A DNA stretch of 64,000 bases from Echinarachnius parma (taxonomy: Eukaryota > Echinodermata > Echinoidea > Clypeasteroida > Echinarachniidae), in assembly GCA_037951105.1 (NCBI GenBank), contig JBAMJV010001359.1, forward strand, positions 1-64,000, read 5' to 3'. How positions within the stretch are numbered: position 1 is the first letter of the stretch; the number at the start of each line of letters is the position of its first letter. Position numbers and translations under genes: made by a program. A model generated the notes under the pieces. That model worked only from the letters and a program-made list of their open reading frames with translations. It searched no databases and was not told where the DNA came from. This document shows positions 22,801 through 37,800 of this stretch, piece by piece.

Positions 22801-25800
22801 GGGGGAATTGGGCAGTTTACATTTGTCAGTTCATATATTCAAATACAACTGAAACAAAATAACTGGTAGACTACTTAATTTTGAAAGCTTATAATCTGCC
22901 AGTCTGGTATGCAGACCTTATAATTCACCCTGCTAGTATAATCCCTAAATTAAATGTGCAAAGAGTTACTAAACATAAAACAATGTACGTGTATGTGCCT
23001 CATAAAATAGAATGAACTAGATGGATCTTCGATTGCGCGCAATCGAAAATTATGCCTCCGCTATCACGCGATTTTAATATCGAGCCCAAATTAACATGCA
23101 CTGATTTAATTTTTTTAAATATTTTTCATATATTTTGAGTCCTGTGACCTTGACCATATGACCCCAATCTTTGATGGCTCCCTAAAAAACATTCAGGTAC
23201 GAAGTTTGATTGAAATCTGACATTTAGTTCTTGAGATTTTGGCATTACAAGCTTTTTGCATGTATAATGAGTCCCCTGACCTTGACCTCAACCTCATGAC
23301 CCCAACATTTTATGGCTACGTTGAATCTTTATGATATATTCAGGTACCGAGTTTGATTGAAATCTGACATTCAGTTCTTGAAATTTTGCCATTACAAGCC
23401 ATTTTCGCATACATATCGAGTCCTGTGACCTTGACCTTTGACCTCATGACCCCCCAAATCTAATCAGATCAGTCGCACCCTGATATGTACACTCATACCA
23501 AGTTTGAAATTGATCCGTCAACCGGTTCTTGAGATATCGCAAGAACGAGGCAGTTTTGCGCATACATTGAGTCCTGTGACCTTGACCTTTGACCTCATGA
23601 ACCCCAAAATCTAATCAGATCATTGCCACCCCAATATCTACACTAATACCAAGTTTGAATTAGATCCGTCAACCGGTTCTTGAGATATCGCGAGAACGAG
23701 GCATTTTTGCATATATATTGAGTCCTGTGACCTTGACCTTTGACCTCATGACCCCTAAAATCTAATCAGATCATTGTCACCCCAATATGTACACTCATAC
23801 CAAGTTTGAAATTGATCCGTTAAACTGGTTCTTGAGATATCGCGAGAACGAAAACAGGACGGACGGACGGACGGACGGACGAACGGACAACCCAAAAACA
23901 TAATGCCTCCGGCCACTTCGTTGATCATTTAGTGGTCACGTACAGGTTCTCATCAAAATTCAGGGGGGTGTTGTTGCATAAAGAGTTGCGATAAATCACA
24001 ACAATAAGTTGCGCTTAATTGCACCAAGTCTGAAAATGCGCCTAAAGGCGCAACTCTGATTGGCTCAAATGTTTTGCTTGAGATTAATTGCAACTTTGAG
24101 ATTCATCGCACCTCTTTATGCATCATTCACCCGATCTGTAAATTGTCAATTTGATTGAATTCAACATACCTGTACACTTTGGAAGATCACACACAATGTG
24201 ATCTGTGGGCCTCAGTGCTGGAACACACTGATGGGCATCAATGACGACTCGGGTGCCGTTGCCTAGCAACCGACTGCAAAGTACTGATCTTAGTCTGACG
24301 CCTACTCCACATGAAGCTGAACACTGCAGGATTATACAAATAAAACAAGAACATGATAATTAGGTTTGAATTCTTTCTCAACAACACATAATGCAGTTTT
24401 AACTCTGGTTAACTGGGTAGGCATGTATTACCTACTAAGTTAACCCTAGTTGGCAACTAAAATAATTTCTTGTTGCATACTTAGCCCTATCATCTAACTA
24501 AGACTTAGAATAGAACTAACCTATTATGGTATTAAAGTAAAAGAGTATAAGTTATGCTTATCGTAGAAAACATTACACGATTGGCAAAATGTTCAGCACC
24601 CCAAAACTGTTCTTATTTATATACAGAGGGGTAAAATGTTTGTAATATAATCAACTCATTATAAAATGTATGTGTATGTGTGACAATACTGGATTTCATC
24701 TCCAAGCTATAACCTTATGGCAATTGGTTATGAAGGATGGACACATTTACATGGAAGGCGTTTCCTGTTTCAACTTACAGAAATCGAAAATAAACAATAT
24801 TTGTGGTACAGAATTGGGACTATGCATGGATGGATGGTTTTAAATCAAGTTTTAACCAGTTTTGTGAAACTTACAAGATTTGGGTAAACAAGTTAGAATA
24901 TGAAGGAGTGGATGTTGAAATGTACATCACAGGCATTACATGTTTTAGAGTTAGGTTAACAAGTTGGATGTGAAATGAACAAGGGAGGCATTTAATGTTA
25001 CAATGTATATCTGGGTCAGTGAAACTTACAAGATGTGGGTAAACAAATTGGAATGTAATGTTGAGAGGGGTGGAGAGTGAAATGAACTAGGAAGGCATTT
25101 CCTGTCCACCTGTATCTTGTACATTTCACATTCCATGCACCATCTTCAGAACAATGAATTAACCCACTGCCTACCAGCTATGGTAATTTAAATATAGAAT
25201 TATTGCTTGGTACCCTAGATTCACATAGGTAATCGAGTTAGAGAAGGCTTTGGTAAATTTGATCAGTTATCATTGTACTTGACATCTTCAAAGTTTTAAC
25301 GTAATATTTCAATTGGTAATTTTAAACTACATGTATTTCTTTATATTCATAGAGCTACAATTTAACCTACACAATTGTATCATAATTATTCATACGTATT
25401 AAATTCAACATAATCTAAGTCCTTATATTGATAATAAGAGTAAAAATCAGGTCACAAGATTTCTGACCAACGTTGTAGCCTACACAAAAAGGTAGATGTA
25501 CTATCAAAGTAGATTGGCAGGAAATTCATGTCAATTGGCCATCAGATTAAAGTGAAATGACTTCAATTCATAGGCATGTAAGCGCTATAATACATTTATA
25601 GTGTAAATGCTAAAGACATATTCATGCAGGCTACAACCTACAAATGTAAGCCAACGTACGATCGGAGAGGGGGTGAATAAAAGAAGTTGCACTGTGAGAG
25701 CTGGTGCATCAATCAAACAATCATCCCACACCTCATCAATGAATTAAAGCCCTTCTATGGATTTTGCTACTGCTTGGCTTTGTTTCAAACTTTCAAGCTT

Positions 25801-28800
25801 GTAGCGCCTGGCATCCTGTATTCAATTTTGATCAAGCCATCATCTTTATACAGGTATATATATATATATAATTATATACAAACAAACTTTCAAAGAATGA
25901 TTTTAACGAAATCCATATTTTTCACACAGCCATATTTTTGGTGGTAGAATATTTTCTTTTTTGTTTACATTATAAAGTTATTGTTCATAACCATGTAATT
26001 GCTTTATTTGCTTTCAAATCTGTAGCCTTTGAAATTGTTTTTCATTTTTTATCCTGCAAAAATGAGAATGGTCCTTTAAATTCATCTGCACTTGTGCCAA
26101 ACCCTACAATGACATCATGTCCTATTAATAATCTCTGGCAGTTGTAACGCAACACATAGGTGTCAGATGATTTAGACTGGTCTTGATTTCAATCCCATGT
26201 GGATGAATTATGGCCGACAGGTACCAATGGAATCATATGTCTGATGTCCAGCGTCAATGACAATTTAGTGTGCAACTCCCAAGCATAATACACACACAAC
26301 ACTCATACATGTTCCTCAGTACCGACATAAACATACACAAATAATTGTTAAACAATTGTTTAACTTGCTATGCAGACAAAGAAATGGTTAAACAAATTGT
26401 TAAACTCTTTATAAAGACGGTTGTTGGTATATTGTATTCTTCATACTCCAAAGCTCAATTTGTTTTTTTCTGACCAGTCCTTAATTGCACAGCTCTCAAG
26501 TCGAAGCTAACTTCAAGTGAGTATGTCAATAAAGTTGTTAAACAGAAATCTATCGATTTTAAAGACCTAGATTACCCACTATGATCATTTCAACATATCA
26601 ACAACAGATAATTGCAACAACCATTATTGAAAATGAAAGACAAATAAACAAGCGTCAAACTGCACTGCATTTTATAAGAGTCAAAGTGAACATAGCCAAA
26701 CAAAAACTTTAACAAAACATGTTTGGAGGTCACATACTGTACATGTATGTCCAGATGTCTGTGGAATTAACGTGGTACAAATCTGACCCACATTCATTTA
26801 ATTACTTTGAACAAAGCAGGTCAGAATCATTAAACAGCTTTGAACTGTTCTTGTCAAAGGCTAGATGGTTAAATTGCATACGACAGCGGTTGTCATTACA
26901 TTTATCTATTCAATAAGCGATAAACCAGATCAAGTGTTTGACCAATCTAAATCTTTAACAACTCAATTTGTATAAAGTGTTTTTTTGTCAGTTAAATGCC
27001 CTAATCTAATTATCATCATTCATTTAATTTGCTGCAAAGTATGTAGGTTGATCTGTTTCTCATAGTACCTAATGAAAAACTATTAATAGACTTTATTCAT
27101 TTAAAACATACCAGGAATATAGGAAAGAAAAATACATAGGTTGCCCGAAAATCTGTAATCCAGATGATACTTTTCAAAAGTCTAATACTAGTAGGTATTT
27201 AATGATTTCATTAGATTAAACTTCTCTGACATTTAGGATAACAGAAGCAAAGCTGATTAACACCATTATTAAAAATACTCTGGCTGGGGTCTAGGAAGAA
27301 TAAATGTCATCATAACACCAATACGTCTTCAATGGGCTAATGGATGTTTATCCCCTTTCACACTCCCTATTTAAGGATTATTTCTGTATTTGTATATGGG
27401 GACATTGCCTCTGCTAAACATCTGCCACGATCAACTGCTAAGGTACTCTATTGACTCTCAACTAGTTCGGAAGGATAAATCTATTTGCTAAGTGTCTCAA
27501 TTTGTTTTGTAATGACAGACATAAACAGGAAAAATTATTAAATACACATCTGAGGAAGATGTGAACTTGTTTTTAATCAAAATTGTCAAAATTTACGAAA
27601 TTAATTATTCATATTAATAACATATATGTATACATAATATGTTATAGCTTAGTGGCCCATTCCGTGGGACAGTCCACTTCGTTACAGGTCTGAGTGGTGA
27701 ATGGTGGGGGGATTGGGCAGAAACACTCAATTGTTTGGGAGGGTATCTCCCAAGTATTTTCATGTCTCATTTTTACTGTATTAGATGTTTTCAAAGTGCA
27801 TAAATTATTTTGAATGTTCTTTTGTAATAGTATGATTGTTCATACCTGTGAGAGCAGCTTCGTGGTCCATTCCGTGGGACAGTCCACTTTGTACAGGTCT
27901 GAGTAGTGGATGGTGGAGGGATTGGGCAAAAGGAGTTAGACAAGTCCAAATATAACCTGTTGCGGACTGTTTTATTTTCACACATTCTCTAGCCAGAGTG
28001 CTTCTGGGACAAAAGTTTGTTGTTGTTTTTATAATATTGACTTTACCTGTGAGAGCAGCTTCGTGGTCCATTCCGTGGGACATTCCACTTCGCTACAGGT
28101 CTGAGTAGTGGATGGCGGAGGGATTGGGCAGAAGATGTTGGGCAAGTCAAAATATGTAACCTCTTGCGAACTGTTTGATTTTTATATAACACACATTCTC
28201 TTCCCAGAGTACTTTTGGGACCAACAAAAAATATTGATAAAGATTTACCTGTGAAAGCAGCTTTGTGGTCCATTCCGTGTGACAGTCCATTTCGTTACAG
28301 GTCTGAGTGGTGGATGGCTGAGGGATAGGGCAGAAGGAGTTGGGCAAGTCCATCATGGTTCCGAAGGGAGTTATCTGGTGGCAACTTAGCCTCACTGTCT
28401 GAACACCTCGCCCACAACTCTTTGAACACTGGAATGGTTTGTGCAGAAACAAAAGAGTAAAATATACATGCATTATATTGATTACATATAAAAGCAGTGA
28501 CTGAATTTTGGAGGGTGGATTTGTTACCCTATAAAGTACTGTAGTTAGTTTGTATAAAAGATGAAATGTGAATAAATCCAAACATATGGAAACTAACTAG
28601 AACTATTTTTTTCATAAACAGAGCAGAGAAAATTGGGCTTCCCCAAGATCGACCTCCGGATAGCTAGTCTTAACAAACTGGAGGTTTCGGGGTTCGATCC
28701 CTGCGGAAGTCCTCTTTTCTTTGCTCTTTTTCATTTATTCAGGATGACATGTTAGTAAGTTGTCTTTTAAAATCATTTTCAAAAGAAAAACAAATAAAAT

Positions 28801-31800
28801 CAACAATTAAATAATATCTTATTTTCAACAAATGGGAGTATAAATAAAAACAAATCTGATCAGTGCTTGAAAATTAATGAATGGAACAAAATGATAGTTT
28901 CACTTGCCATTTTGTAACCAAGAAATAAAAAGGAACCTACCTCTGACGAAGGTGTGGCCATCCAGTGAGGTGGGCACTGTGCATTGTCGCATTCCTCCAC
29001 CGTATGGGGCACTGGGAGTGGACATCGAGTGAACTCCACTTCGACGTCGTCTCCCGACGAAGTAGTCTGATGACAAGCGAGGGACCGTGTCTTGTTCCCT
29101 GACCCCTCGCCACACATAGCAGAGCACTGAACGAATATAATGGCAAATTAAGTTTAGAAATACAACAAACAAATAATTAAACAAGTATCTATTGGCATTT
29201 GCAGTTCACTACCTTTATACAGACCATTGAAATAGAATAGTGTATATAAAAATATAGCAAGTACAATAATGTTATTATTGAAATGAAATTATGATGATAA
29301 TGCTACGGATGATGATAATGATGAAGATACTATTGATGATGTGGAGATGATAGTGATGAACAACTATGATCATAATTATCATACTGATGATAATAATTTT
29401 GAAATACTGTCCTTTCTCCCATGAAATGTTATTCACTTTAACAGAACCCAAAGTGCTATCTTGTACTGCACAATATACATTTTCTCCACAACATATTCCA
29501 GTTAATTAATGGCAAATAAATATATATATATATATTCTACTCGTTAAATCTTATGTAATGTATTGTATTGTATGCCCTGCATGTTTATAACCTGCATTGT
29601 CTTGCATCATGTCCTGGGCTACTTTTATTATTGTAATGTAACATGTTATTATGTACGTTCACTTTTACTCTCGTTCCTTTGTTGAATTTACAATAAAGTG
29701 ATATCAAATAAAAATCACCCTCAAACAAAATAAATAGTCAAAACTTACCTCAGACCAATCACCAAGGACCCAGAAAGTTGCGCAGTCATCGCCATCACAA
29801 GGGATGGGCTCATCCGGCTTTGGTCCCATGCACTCATCTTCAGGTAGGGTACGGAGAGGAGACTCAGAGTTCCTAGCAGTCATCTGGATGCACAGGACGT
29901 CAGCTGGATGCATGAGGCCTGGGCCACAAGACGCTGAGCACTCACCGTATAGGAAGACTTTCCATCTAGGCAGAAATTGCATATACACATATTATTTGCA
30001 ACTAATGGTTTAATTGTTTACCCCGTGACATGATATGCTATACTTTCAAGTGAGTGCTGAAATATTTGTTTCTGATTATTTCTCTCCCCTTTGATAAAAT
30101 GTAATTCTGCATGTTAGACAATTTAATTAAATTTTGCTTCTAACTACATGTATATATATACATAAATACTGCACCTGTAACTTTGTATAAATAGTAAACT
30201 GTTCTATTCACAATAAATCTATATTGTGCTTCTTTTACTATTTTTATCAATACTGTTTATTTTTATTTTTATGCTACTGCAGAAATATATGAAAATACAG
30301 AAATAAAACAATACACAAATAAAAAGATATATTTGGACATGTACTGTTCATGTATTTCAGACCCAGACACTGCAATAAACACTTACTCTGGTGGGCAGTC
30401 GTGTTCATTGCAGGGGCGCTGAATGCTAGGCAGCTTCTGGCTGTAATCGCAGTTGGCATCGCTCACCACTTCATCGGTGAAGGCATTCACACAATGTACA
30501 ATTGACTCCTGGACACCTGTTTGTCATGATAAAAAAATAATAATTTATAGATTTACGTTATACATATACCACATTTCAGTCAAAGAATATTAACTCAATT
30601 TATCTACATGGTGGCTATTTATTTACCACCACATTTGGCATCTCTCATCACTTCATCATTGAAGGCATTCATGCAACGAACAATCGATTCCTGGACACCT
30701 ATACGAACCAATAAAAACAAAATTAATTATTCATATGCTTTTTCATCTTTTCATTAATCCAGCTTTTCATCATAATTTTTGTTTACTTCAGTCAATAATC
30801 ATGCATTTATATATTTTCCTTCTTTTTAACGGAAGTAAAGTGGAGCTTGACAGCCATATAATGACAATCAGTCATCTAGAAAACTATGTTCTAAAGGTGA
30901 AAAGAAATTACATTTCATTACAGTAACACAGCCAAGGGTAGGATTAAACATAACAACATTCCCCATGGATAAAACAACATTTTGCTATGAAAATAGCTCA
31001 TGTTCCAAATATTCAGGATGTACATTGTAAATCTCAAAACACCGGAGGGACCAAATAGTATCGGATAGGAGGCGATTTGATTCTGGCATAACACTTAATC
31101 CCATTGACCCTTGCCAAAGATATCTTGGTTCAATCTTAAATATGTTAATATTTCATAGACATTTCATACACAAGAACAGTTATTCCTTAACAAAATCACA
31201 AAGCTTCTGTGTAATGGTCTAGGGTATCATATTACAATCAAAATCCCCTGAGAGAAATAACAACATTAGATGAAGCCCTGTCATGCCTTGATTGATAGCT
31301 GCAGAGCTAACAACATTCAAATTCAACAATCAGGACAATTTAGGGAAATTTTATCTGATATCAGGGAGATGTCTATCAAATGCATCAAGTGCATACAACC
31401 TAATGACAGTAATCTTTCAATAATCAAGGAGATTAGCTGAAAATCTGATGCAGTAATCTGGGTCTGTTTACAGAAGGTCTCCTGCAAAATCTGAGAGACT
31501 TGGCAGCTACATGTATGTAGCTGCAGGACACTATCCAGTTTTACACAGGAAGTAATGTAATTTTTGAAGGTTTCCATGGCAAAGAATAACTTGAACGGCT
31601 AGTTTACGATACATCATGCAGAAATTCTTTCCTCTGAAGAGTGGTGGTCCTAAGAAAGACCCACTCAACGCTACATGAAGTAATGTTTAGAAAAATGAAA
31701 AAGAGATCACAAACAAAGAAATGTCTTACCGCCTATACATGACGCAGTGCAAGGTGTGTACCCATAGCGCCAGATGAAGGCCTGCAGGTCTGGTCCTGGA

Positions 31801-34800
31801 CCAATGCCCAATGTTGGGTCTGGATTGACCACATTAGGTTCTGTGTGGTCTTGATGGCCCACACTATTAGGATCAGTTACATCTTGTTGCGGGTTGATAT
31901 TGTTTGGCTCTGTTATATCTTCTTGGTTTTGGTCTTGGTTGATATCATTGGTATCTGTATAAAAGAACAAAAGAACAATTAATGATCATCACGCTCCATC
32001 ACGCTCTTGTGATTAAAGAATTTTAGTATCAAAACTGCGATTGTGAATTCATGTTTTGAGCATTAAAATAAGCTTGATTCATCAGGACCTCAGGACACAA
32101 AATAAACAGCACCTCAATAATATTCTCATATCTAATCTTAAACTCTTGTGTCGATATTGTGTATGCAGGATTTATAATATGAAATACACTCTATTCACTT
32201 GATCTAAACAAGCAAATCAAACATAGCGTTCAAATAAATAAGGAAGCATATAGTGAATTACCCAAGTTGGCTGTATTGGGTTCATTTTGGTTTGATCAAC
32301 CAGATTTGTTCGAAACGTAATGGGGTCTCTTCCATCCACTACATATGGTTAAATTAATTTATTCAGTGATCAAGGGCCAGTACGTAGTTCAGATCTTTTA
32401 AAAACAAACTTTTTAAATTATCGCTTGAAGGTGGATGACAAAACATTATAACTACTACAGTATCTACGTATCTTATTTACCTTGGTTAGCCATGTTGGGT
32501 TCATTCTGGTTTTGGTCAACCATGTTGGGTTCAAAACTGATCGAATCTTCACTGCCCACACTTGATTCAGTCGGCTCTTCGGTGGTCAGCGGATGAGATA
32601 CGGTCAAAACAGGTCCGTTAACAGAGTTAGCCTGGACTGGAATTGGGCACTCTGAGACCATGCAGTCTTCGACGTCCTCAGGACGGTGCAAGCCCTGGCA
32701 TTCGATGTCGCTGAAGTCGAAGGGGATGTCGTAGCCAGGGAGGTAGAGCTTGCAGCGGACACTGCGGGTCCTAATGCCTTGACCACAGGAGGTGCTACAA
32801 GGACTCCAGTCTCCAACGTGGTAGCTGTTCCAGTAACAAAACAAAGTTAACCAATTAGGGATATAGTAACTTTGTTGACATGTACAAAAAGTGATGAATA
32901 GTTGATACAATGTATATTGTTGTTATCTGGTATGTCCACTAGGTATTGTTTGAAAATTTCAAGTTGGATGGACGTTGTATGGCCGAGAAATGAGCAAAAA
33001 TGCAAAGTGCTATTCACTAACTCATTGCACTAACTTTGTACATGGTTCTGACGATCCAGTGGATAATTTGATATCTGAATACTTCAATCGTAAATATCTG
33101 TTTATCGAAAGGGAAATTTGAAAAACTGAAACTTGTCTCATGCTTTTATTGTTAATACGAATACAACAAGGTACATGTATGAGGGAACCGCTATAATTCC
33201 GATTGGATTTTGAGGATTTGGACAATGTTACTAAGTCCCTTTAAGAGGCCAATATGAACAAACAAGCTACATGTATGAAATGATATTCTTTTTTTTTAAA
33301 TTGACAACAAAAAAAACTACTCTTTGTAAATTATGTCCAACTTATGAAAAGAAACTGTAGTTATGAAAATGTTGTTATGTTTTTTTGTATGTTCTTACAG
33401 TATGTAAGATTACGCACTATTATTATTGTTTTTATGAAAATACATAATTTTAGAAGGTAATACTGTATGTACCTTGGTTGTTGTTGCTCTTCCCCACCCC
33501 TCCTCTCCTCTGGGGTAGCCGTGGTCATCAGGTGTGGTCTCCGGTCTGGAAAGAGATACATTGGGCTATGTTAACACATAGAAGATAATTTTATTTTAGT
33601 ATAACATGCATTCTCCATAGACATCAGCCCTAATTCACTTATGTATTGTTTAGCTACATTATCTTTAGCAAAGCAGCCTACATAAAGTGTTCAAGTATTT
33701 CAAAATATAACTTCCCGCCAAGTATCTGTTTACTATGCCTGAGTTGAGAGCAGCAGATGTGTATAAATTTATTTTGCTGAAGGACACATTTTTAATGAAA
33801 GTTTAGTCCTAAAAGGACAATTTCTACCTGTATCACAGCCAATTCTATATTCTATAAAAAAAAAAAGTCCTTAACAATACTGAATTAGCATTTGATCCAT
33901 TCAAGACTCATGTATTATATGAATAAATATATATCAAGTTCCTATAAGATTGGCTAATATATTCCTATCTGAATTACATGCTAGTTCTGTAATAGTGATA
34001 GTAATAGTGTAAAAGTGATGATAATAAAGTGGGTCCTCAGTGAATGGGTAAATATCTTACCTTCCACTCTCCGTGATTCAGGATCTTTCAAACAGGGCAC
34101 GCCCGGGATGCATATCTTCCTAATGGATGGCATGGTGTCCGAGTCGCATCCAATGGCCGCTGCATTGCGGTGGTTGCGACACTGAATCTCACGAGTGCTG
34201 ATTCCCCTTCCGCACGAAACAGAACACTGCAGATAGAAAGAATCATATGTATGTTTAGGGTGAAGATAACAATACACAACACCATGTTTAATTAATATTT
34301 TTAATCAAATTTATGACTGAAGACAGCTTTCCAATTTTCCTTCCTTTTTGAAAATATGTCCTGTGTCCGCATCGCATCCTATGGCTGGTGCGTTGCGGTG
34401 GTTGTGACACTGAATCTCACGAGTGCTGATTCCCCTTCCACAAGAAACAGAACACTGCAGATAGAAATAATTAAATGGTTATGATGTAGATGGAAACTTA
34501 AATTTAATACCCAAATCTGTTTTTATTGGCCACTTGTCTGAACCGGCCAACAAAAGTAACCAATTACATATCTGAAAATGTTATGGAACCTGTCTATAGA
34601 GGTAACCTGTTTATAGTAGCCACTTTACTTGTTTTCATTTGGTGGTCACCAGGGGCGTAGCCAGACTTAAAATTGTATGTACATTGTTATCTACACACTA
34701 AACATATGATTCTTTCTATCTGCAGTGTTCTGTTTCGTGCCGAAGGGGAATCAGCACTCCACTAAAAGCAGATTAAATGAATCTTAGTGATTTCATTATC

Positions 34801-37800
34801 CATTAGAGATACTAACCAACCCCCTTCTACATTTGTATATCCATTTGGATGCACAGAAAACAACTCGCTAAAAACCACCCTAAAAAGAAACTGCCTTGGA
34901 CCGAGACTACTCCCCTATATATACCCGGTGCTGGGCCATAATTGTCCTCTTTCAATTGCGCACGACTACCGACGCGGGGAGGACGGGAGGGAATTTATGA
35001 AGGGGGTTGGTTAGTATCTCTAATGGATAATGAAATCACTAAGATTCATTTAATCCATATCGAGATCCCTAACCAACCCCCTTCAACATTTGTATAATCC
35101 CTGACCCACACAAATAATATAAATGAAGTACACTTACTGACTGGAGGAGGGGTCGGCCCACGCATACTACATGGAGCCAGCCGCCAGAGCCGCCTCAGCA
35201 AAGGACGGACGTCCGGCCACCACGTCCCGTAGGTAGCATGAAACGAATGTGTTTGACGACGCCCAGTAAGCCGCCCGTTTAATTTCGTCCACGGAAGCTC
35301 CGTTAAAGAGAGCCCACGAAGCAGCCATCGCCCGGGTTTCGTGGGCATGGGCAGGTGATTGCACCAGCGCGTCATCTCCTGCTGCGTGGATCGCCAGTAC
35401 CAGCCATCGTGAGACAGTGGCCGTTGAAACGGGGAGATGAGGACGGATTGAGGAGATGAAAAGGACAGGGGAGGACCTTACTGACTCGGTACGTTTGATG
35501 TACCAGCGCAGAGCTCTAACCGGGCACCAAAGACGGTCCGCCCGCACCGATGAGAGCGAGGAGATCGTGGGGAGGAAAATCTCAACCGGAGGGGAACCCG
35601 CTGATTGATTCTTCGCTATGAATCCAGGGGAGGGGATCAGTCTAACTCCACCCCTCTCCCACCGCACATGTCCCTTCGCCAGGGACAGGGCATGGAGGGC
35701 GCTCCGCCTCTGGCCCGAGGCAATCGCCAGAAGGAACGCAGTCTTCACTGCCACCTGCTTCAGAGGGGCCTCCGCCATAGGTTCAAACGGGGCGCGGGCC
35801 AGGGCCTGGAGCACGCGAGTCAGGTCCCAGGACGGCACCAGGGACCTGGAGGGCGGGCGTTTGATGAAAAACGCCTTCATAATTCGGGATATCGATTCGT
35901 TAGAGGCTACCGTGGATCCATCGGGGAAGCCAGCATGCACCGCCCCGATGGCCGAGCGGTACCCCCGCACCGTGGCTAACGCCAGACCTTCATCGAATAG
36001 TTCAATTAGGAAATCCACTATCTTCCCTAAATGGGCAGTACGGGGATCACACCCCCGTTCCCTGCACCACACTCCGTACCGGGAGAGACGAGAATCGTAG
36101 GTCCGTCTTGTTGAAAGACGCCATGATGATGCGATGAAATCTGCAGCGCGCTCTGAAAGGCCGTCCTGGCCCGCGGACACCCGGACAGAGGCCACAATAC
36201 CAATCTGAGCGTGCGCGGGAACGGGTGGGGGAGGCCGGACAGCGGCTGCACCACCAGATCCACCCGAGGGGGAAGGCTGCGAGGCAGCGCTACCAACAAG
36301 GATACTAGAGTCTGAAACCAGGGCCGGGCCGGCCACATCGGGGCCACCAACAGCAGCTCGGCCCTGTCTTCCACCACCTTCCGAAGCACCAGGGGGATGA
36401 GGGGGAAGGGGGGGAAGGCATAGCCCCGGATCCCCTGCCACGAGACGGAGAACGCATCCTCCGCCCAGGCTCGGGGATCCCGGGCCCGCGAACAGTACGC
36501 GTCTAGTTGGCGATTTATGGCCGACGCGAACAGGTCTACCCCCGGACACGGGAAGGTCCTGCAAATTTGGTTGAAAACTACTGAGTGGAGATGCCACTCC
36601 GACGGAAGGAAACGGCCGCGGGAAAGGAAATCCGCAATTACATTGTGGTCTCCTGGTACGTGGACTGCTAGCAAGACCACGCCGTGTTCCCGGCAGGAGG
36701 TCCACAGGTCCAGTGCCAAGCGACACAACGGGAGGGACCTCGTGCCCCCCTGCCTGTTGACATACGCCACTACCGTGGAATTGTCTGAGACCACTCTGAC
36801 TGCTCGTCCCCGCAAGGACGGGAAAAACTCGTGAAGGGCCAGTCTCACTGCATACATTTCCAGGATGTTGCTGTGCAGGTCCGCCTGGAGGGGGGACCAA
36901 AGCCCCGAGATGTAGCGGTCTCCCATGTACGCCCCCCACCCAATCTTTGAGGCATCGGTGGTCACTGTCACCGAGGGGGAGGGCTTTCTGAACGCCTTCC
37001 CCTGCGAAAGGAATTGAGGGTCCGCCCACACCGCACAGGCCCTCCTGGCCTCGTCGGTGAATGGCACCCGGGTTCGAGGGGAGTCCACGGCCTGTCGAAA
37101 GTAGGCCTGGAGGAACATCTGCACGGGCCGGATGAAGAGACGGCAATCTGGCACTAGGTCCACCAAGCTGGTGAGGTGGCCGAGAAAAACCTGCCACAAC
37201 TCCGCCGGGGAGGTGGGGCTCGAACGTAATCGGAGAACGACGTCCTGGACTGCCGCCACCCGGTGGGCCGCAGGGCGGGCCAGCTGGGACACTAGGTTGA
37301 GTTCGGCCCCCAGGAACACTGGGGTCTGGGAGGGAGTCAATTCCGACTTCCGCTCGTTGATGAGGAAGCCCAACGATCTGACTAGCTCGAGGGTCTCTGC
37401 AAGGTGCCGGCGGAGAGCGGCCTCCGAAGGGGCCACCACCAGCCAGTCGTCCAGGTAGACGAAAATTTTGATCCCTCGAGACCGAAGGAACCCCGCCACT
37501 GCCGACACCAACCTGGAAAAAACTCTGGGAGAGGACTTCAGGCCAAAGGGGAGGACCTGATACTGGAAGGTCCGCAGTCCTACCTGGAACCCCAGGAACC
37601 GCCAGCAGTGCGGATGGACGGGGACATGGAGGTACGCATCGGAGAGATCTATGGACGCTGCCCATTCGCCCGGCTCGAGGAGGGGGAGGATGGAAGCGAG
37701 GGTCTCCATACGAAAATGAACATCCGGGACGAAACGATTGAATCTTTTTAAGTTCAGGATTAACCGGAAATCCCCTGTCCGCTTGGGCACCAGGAATACC

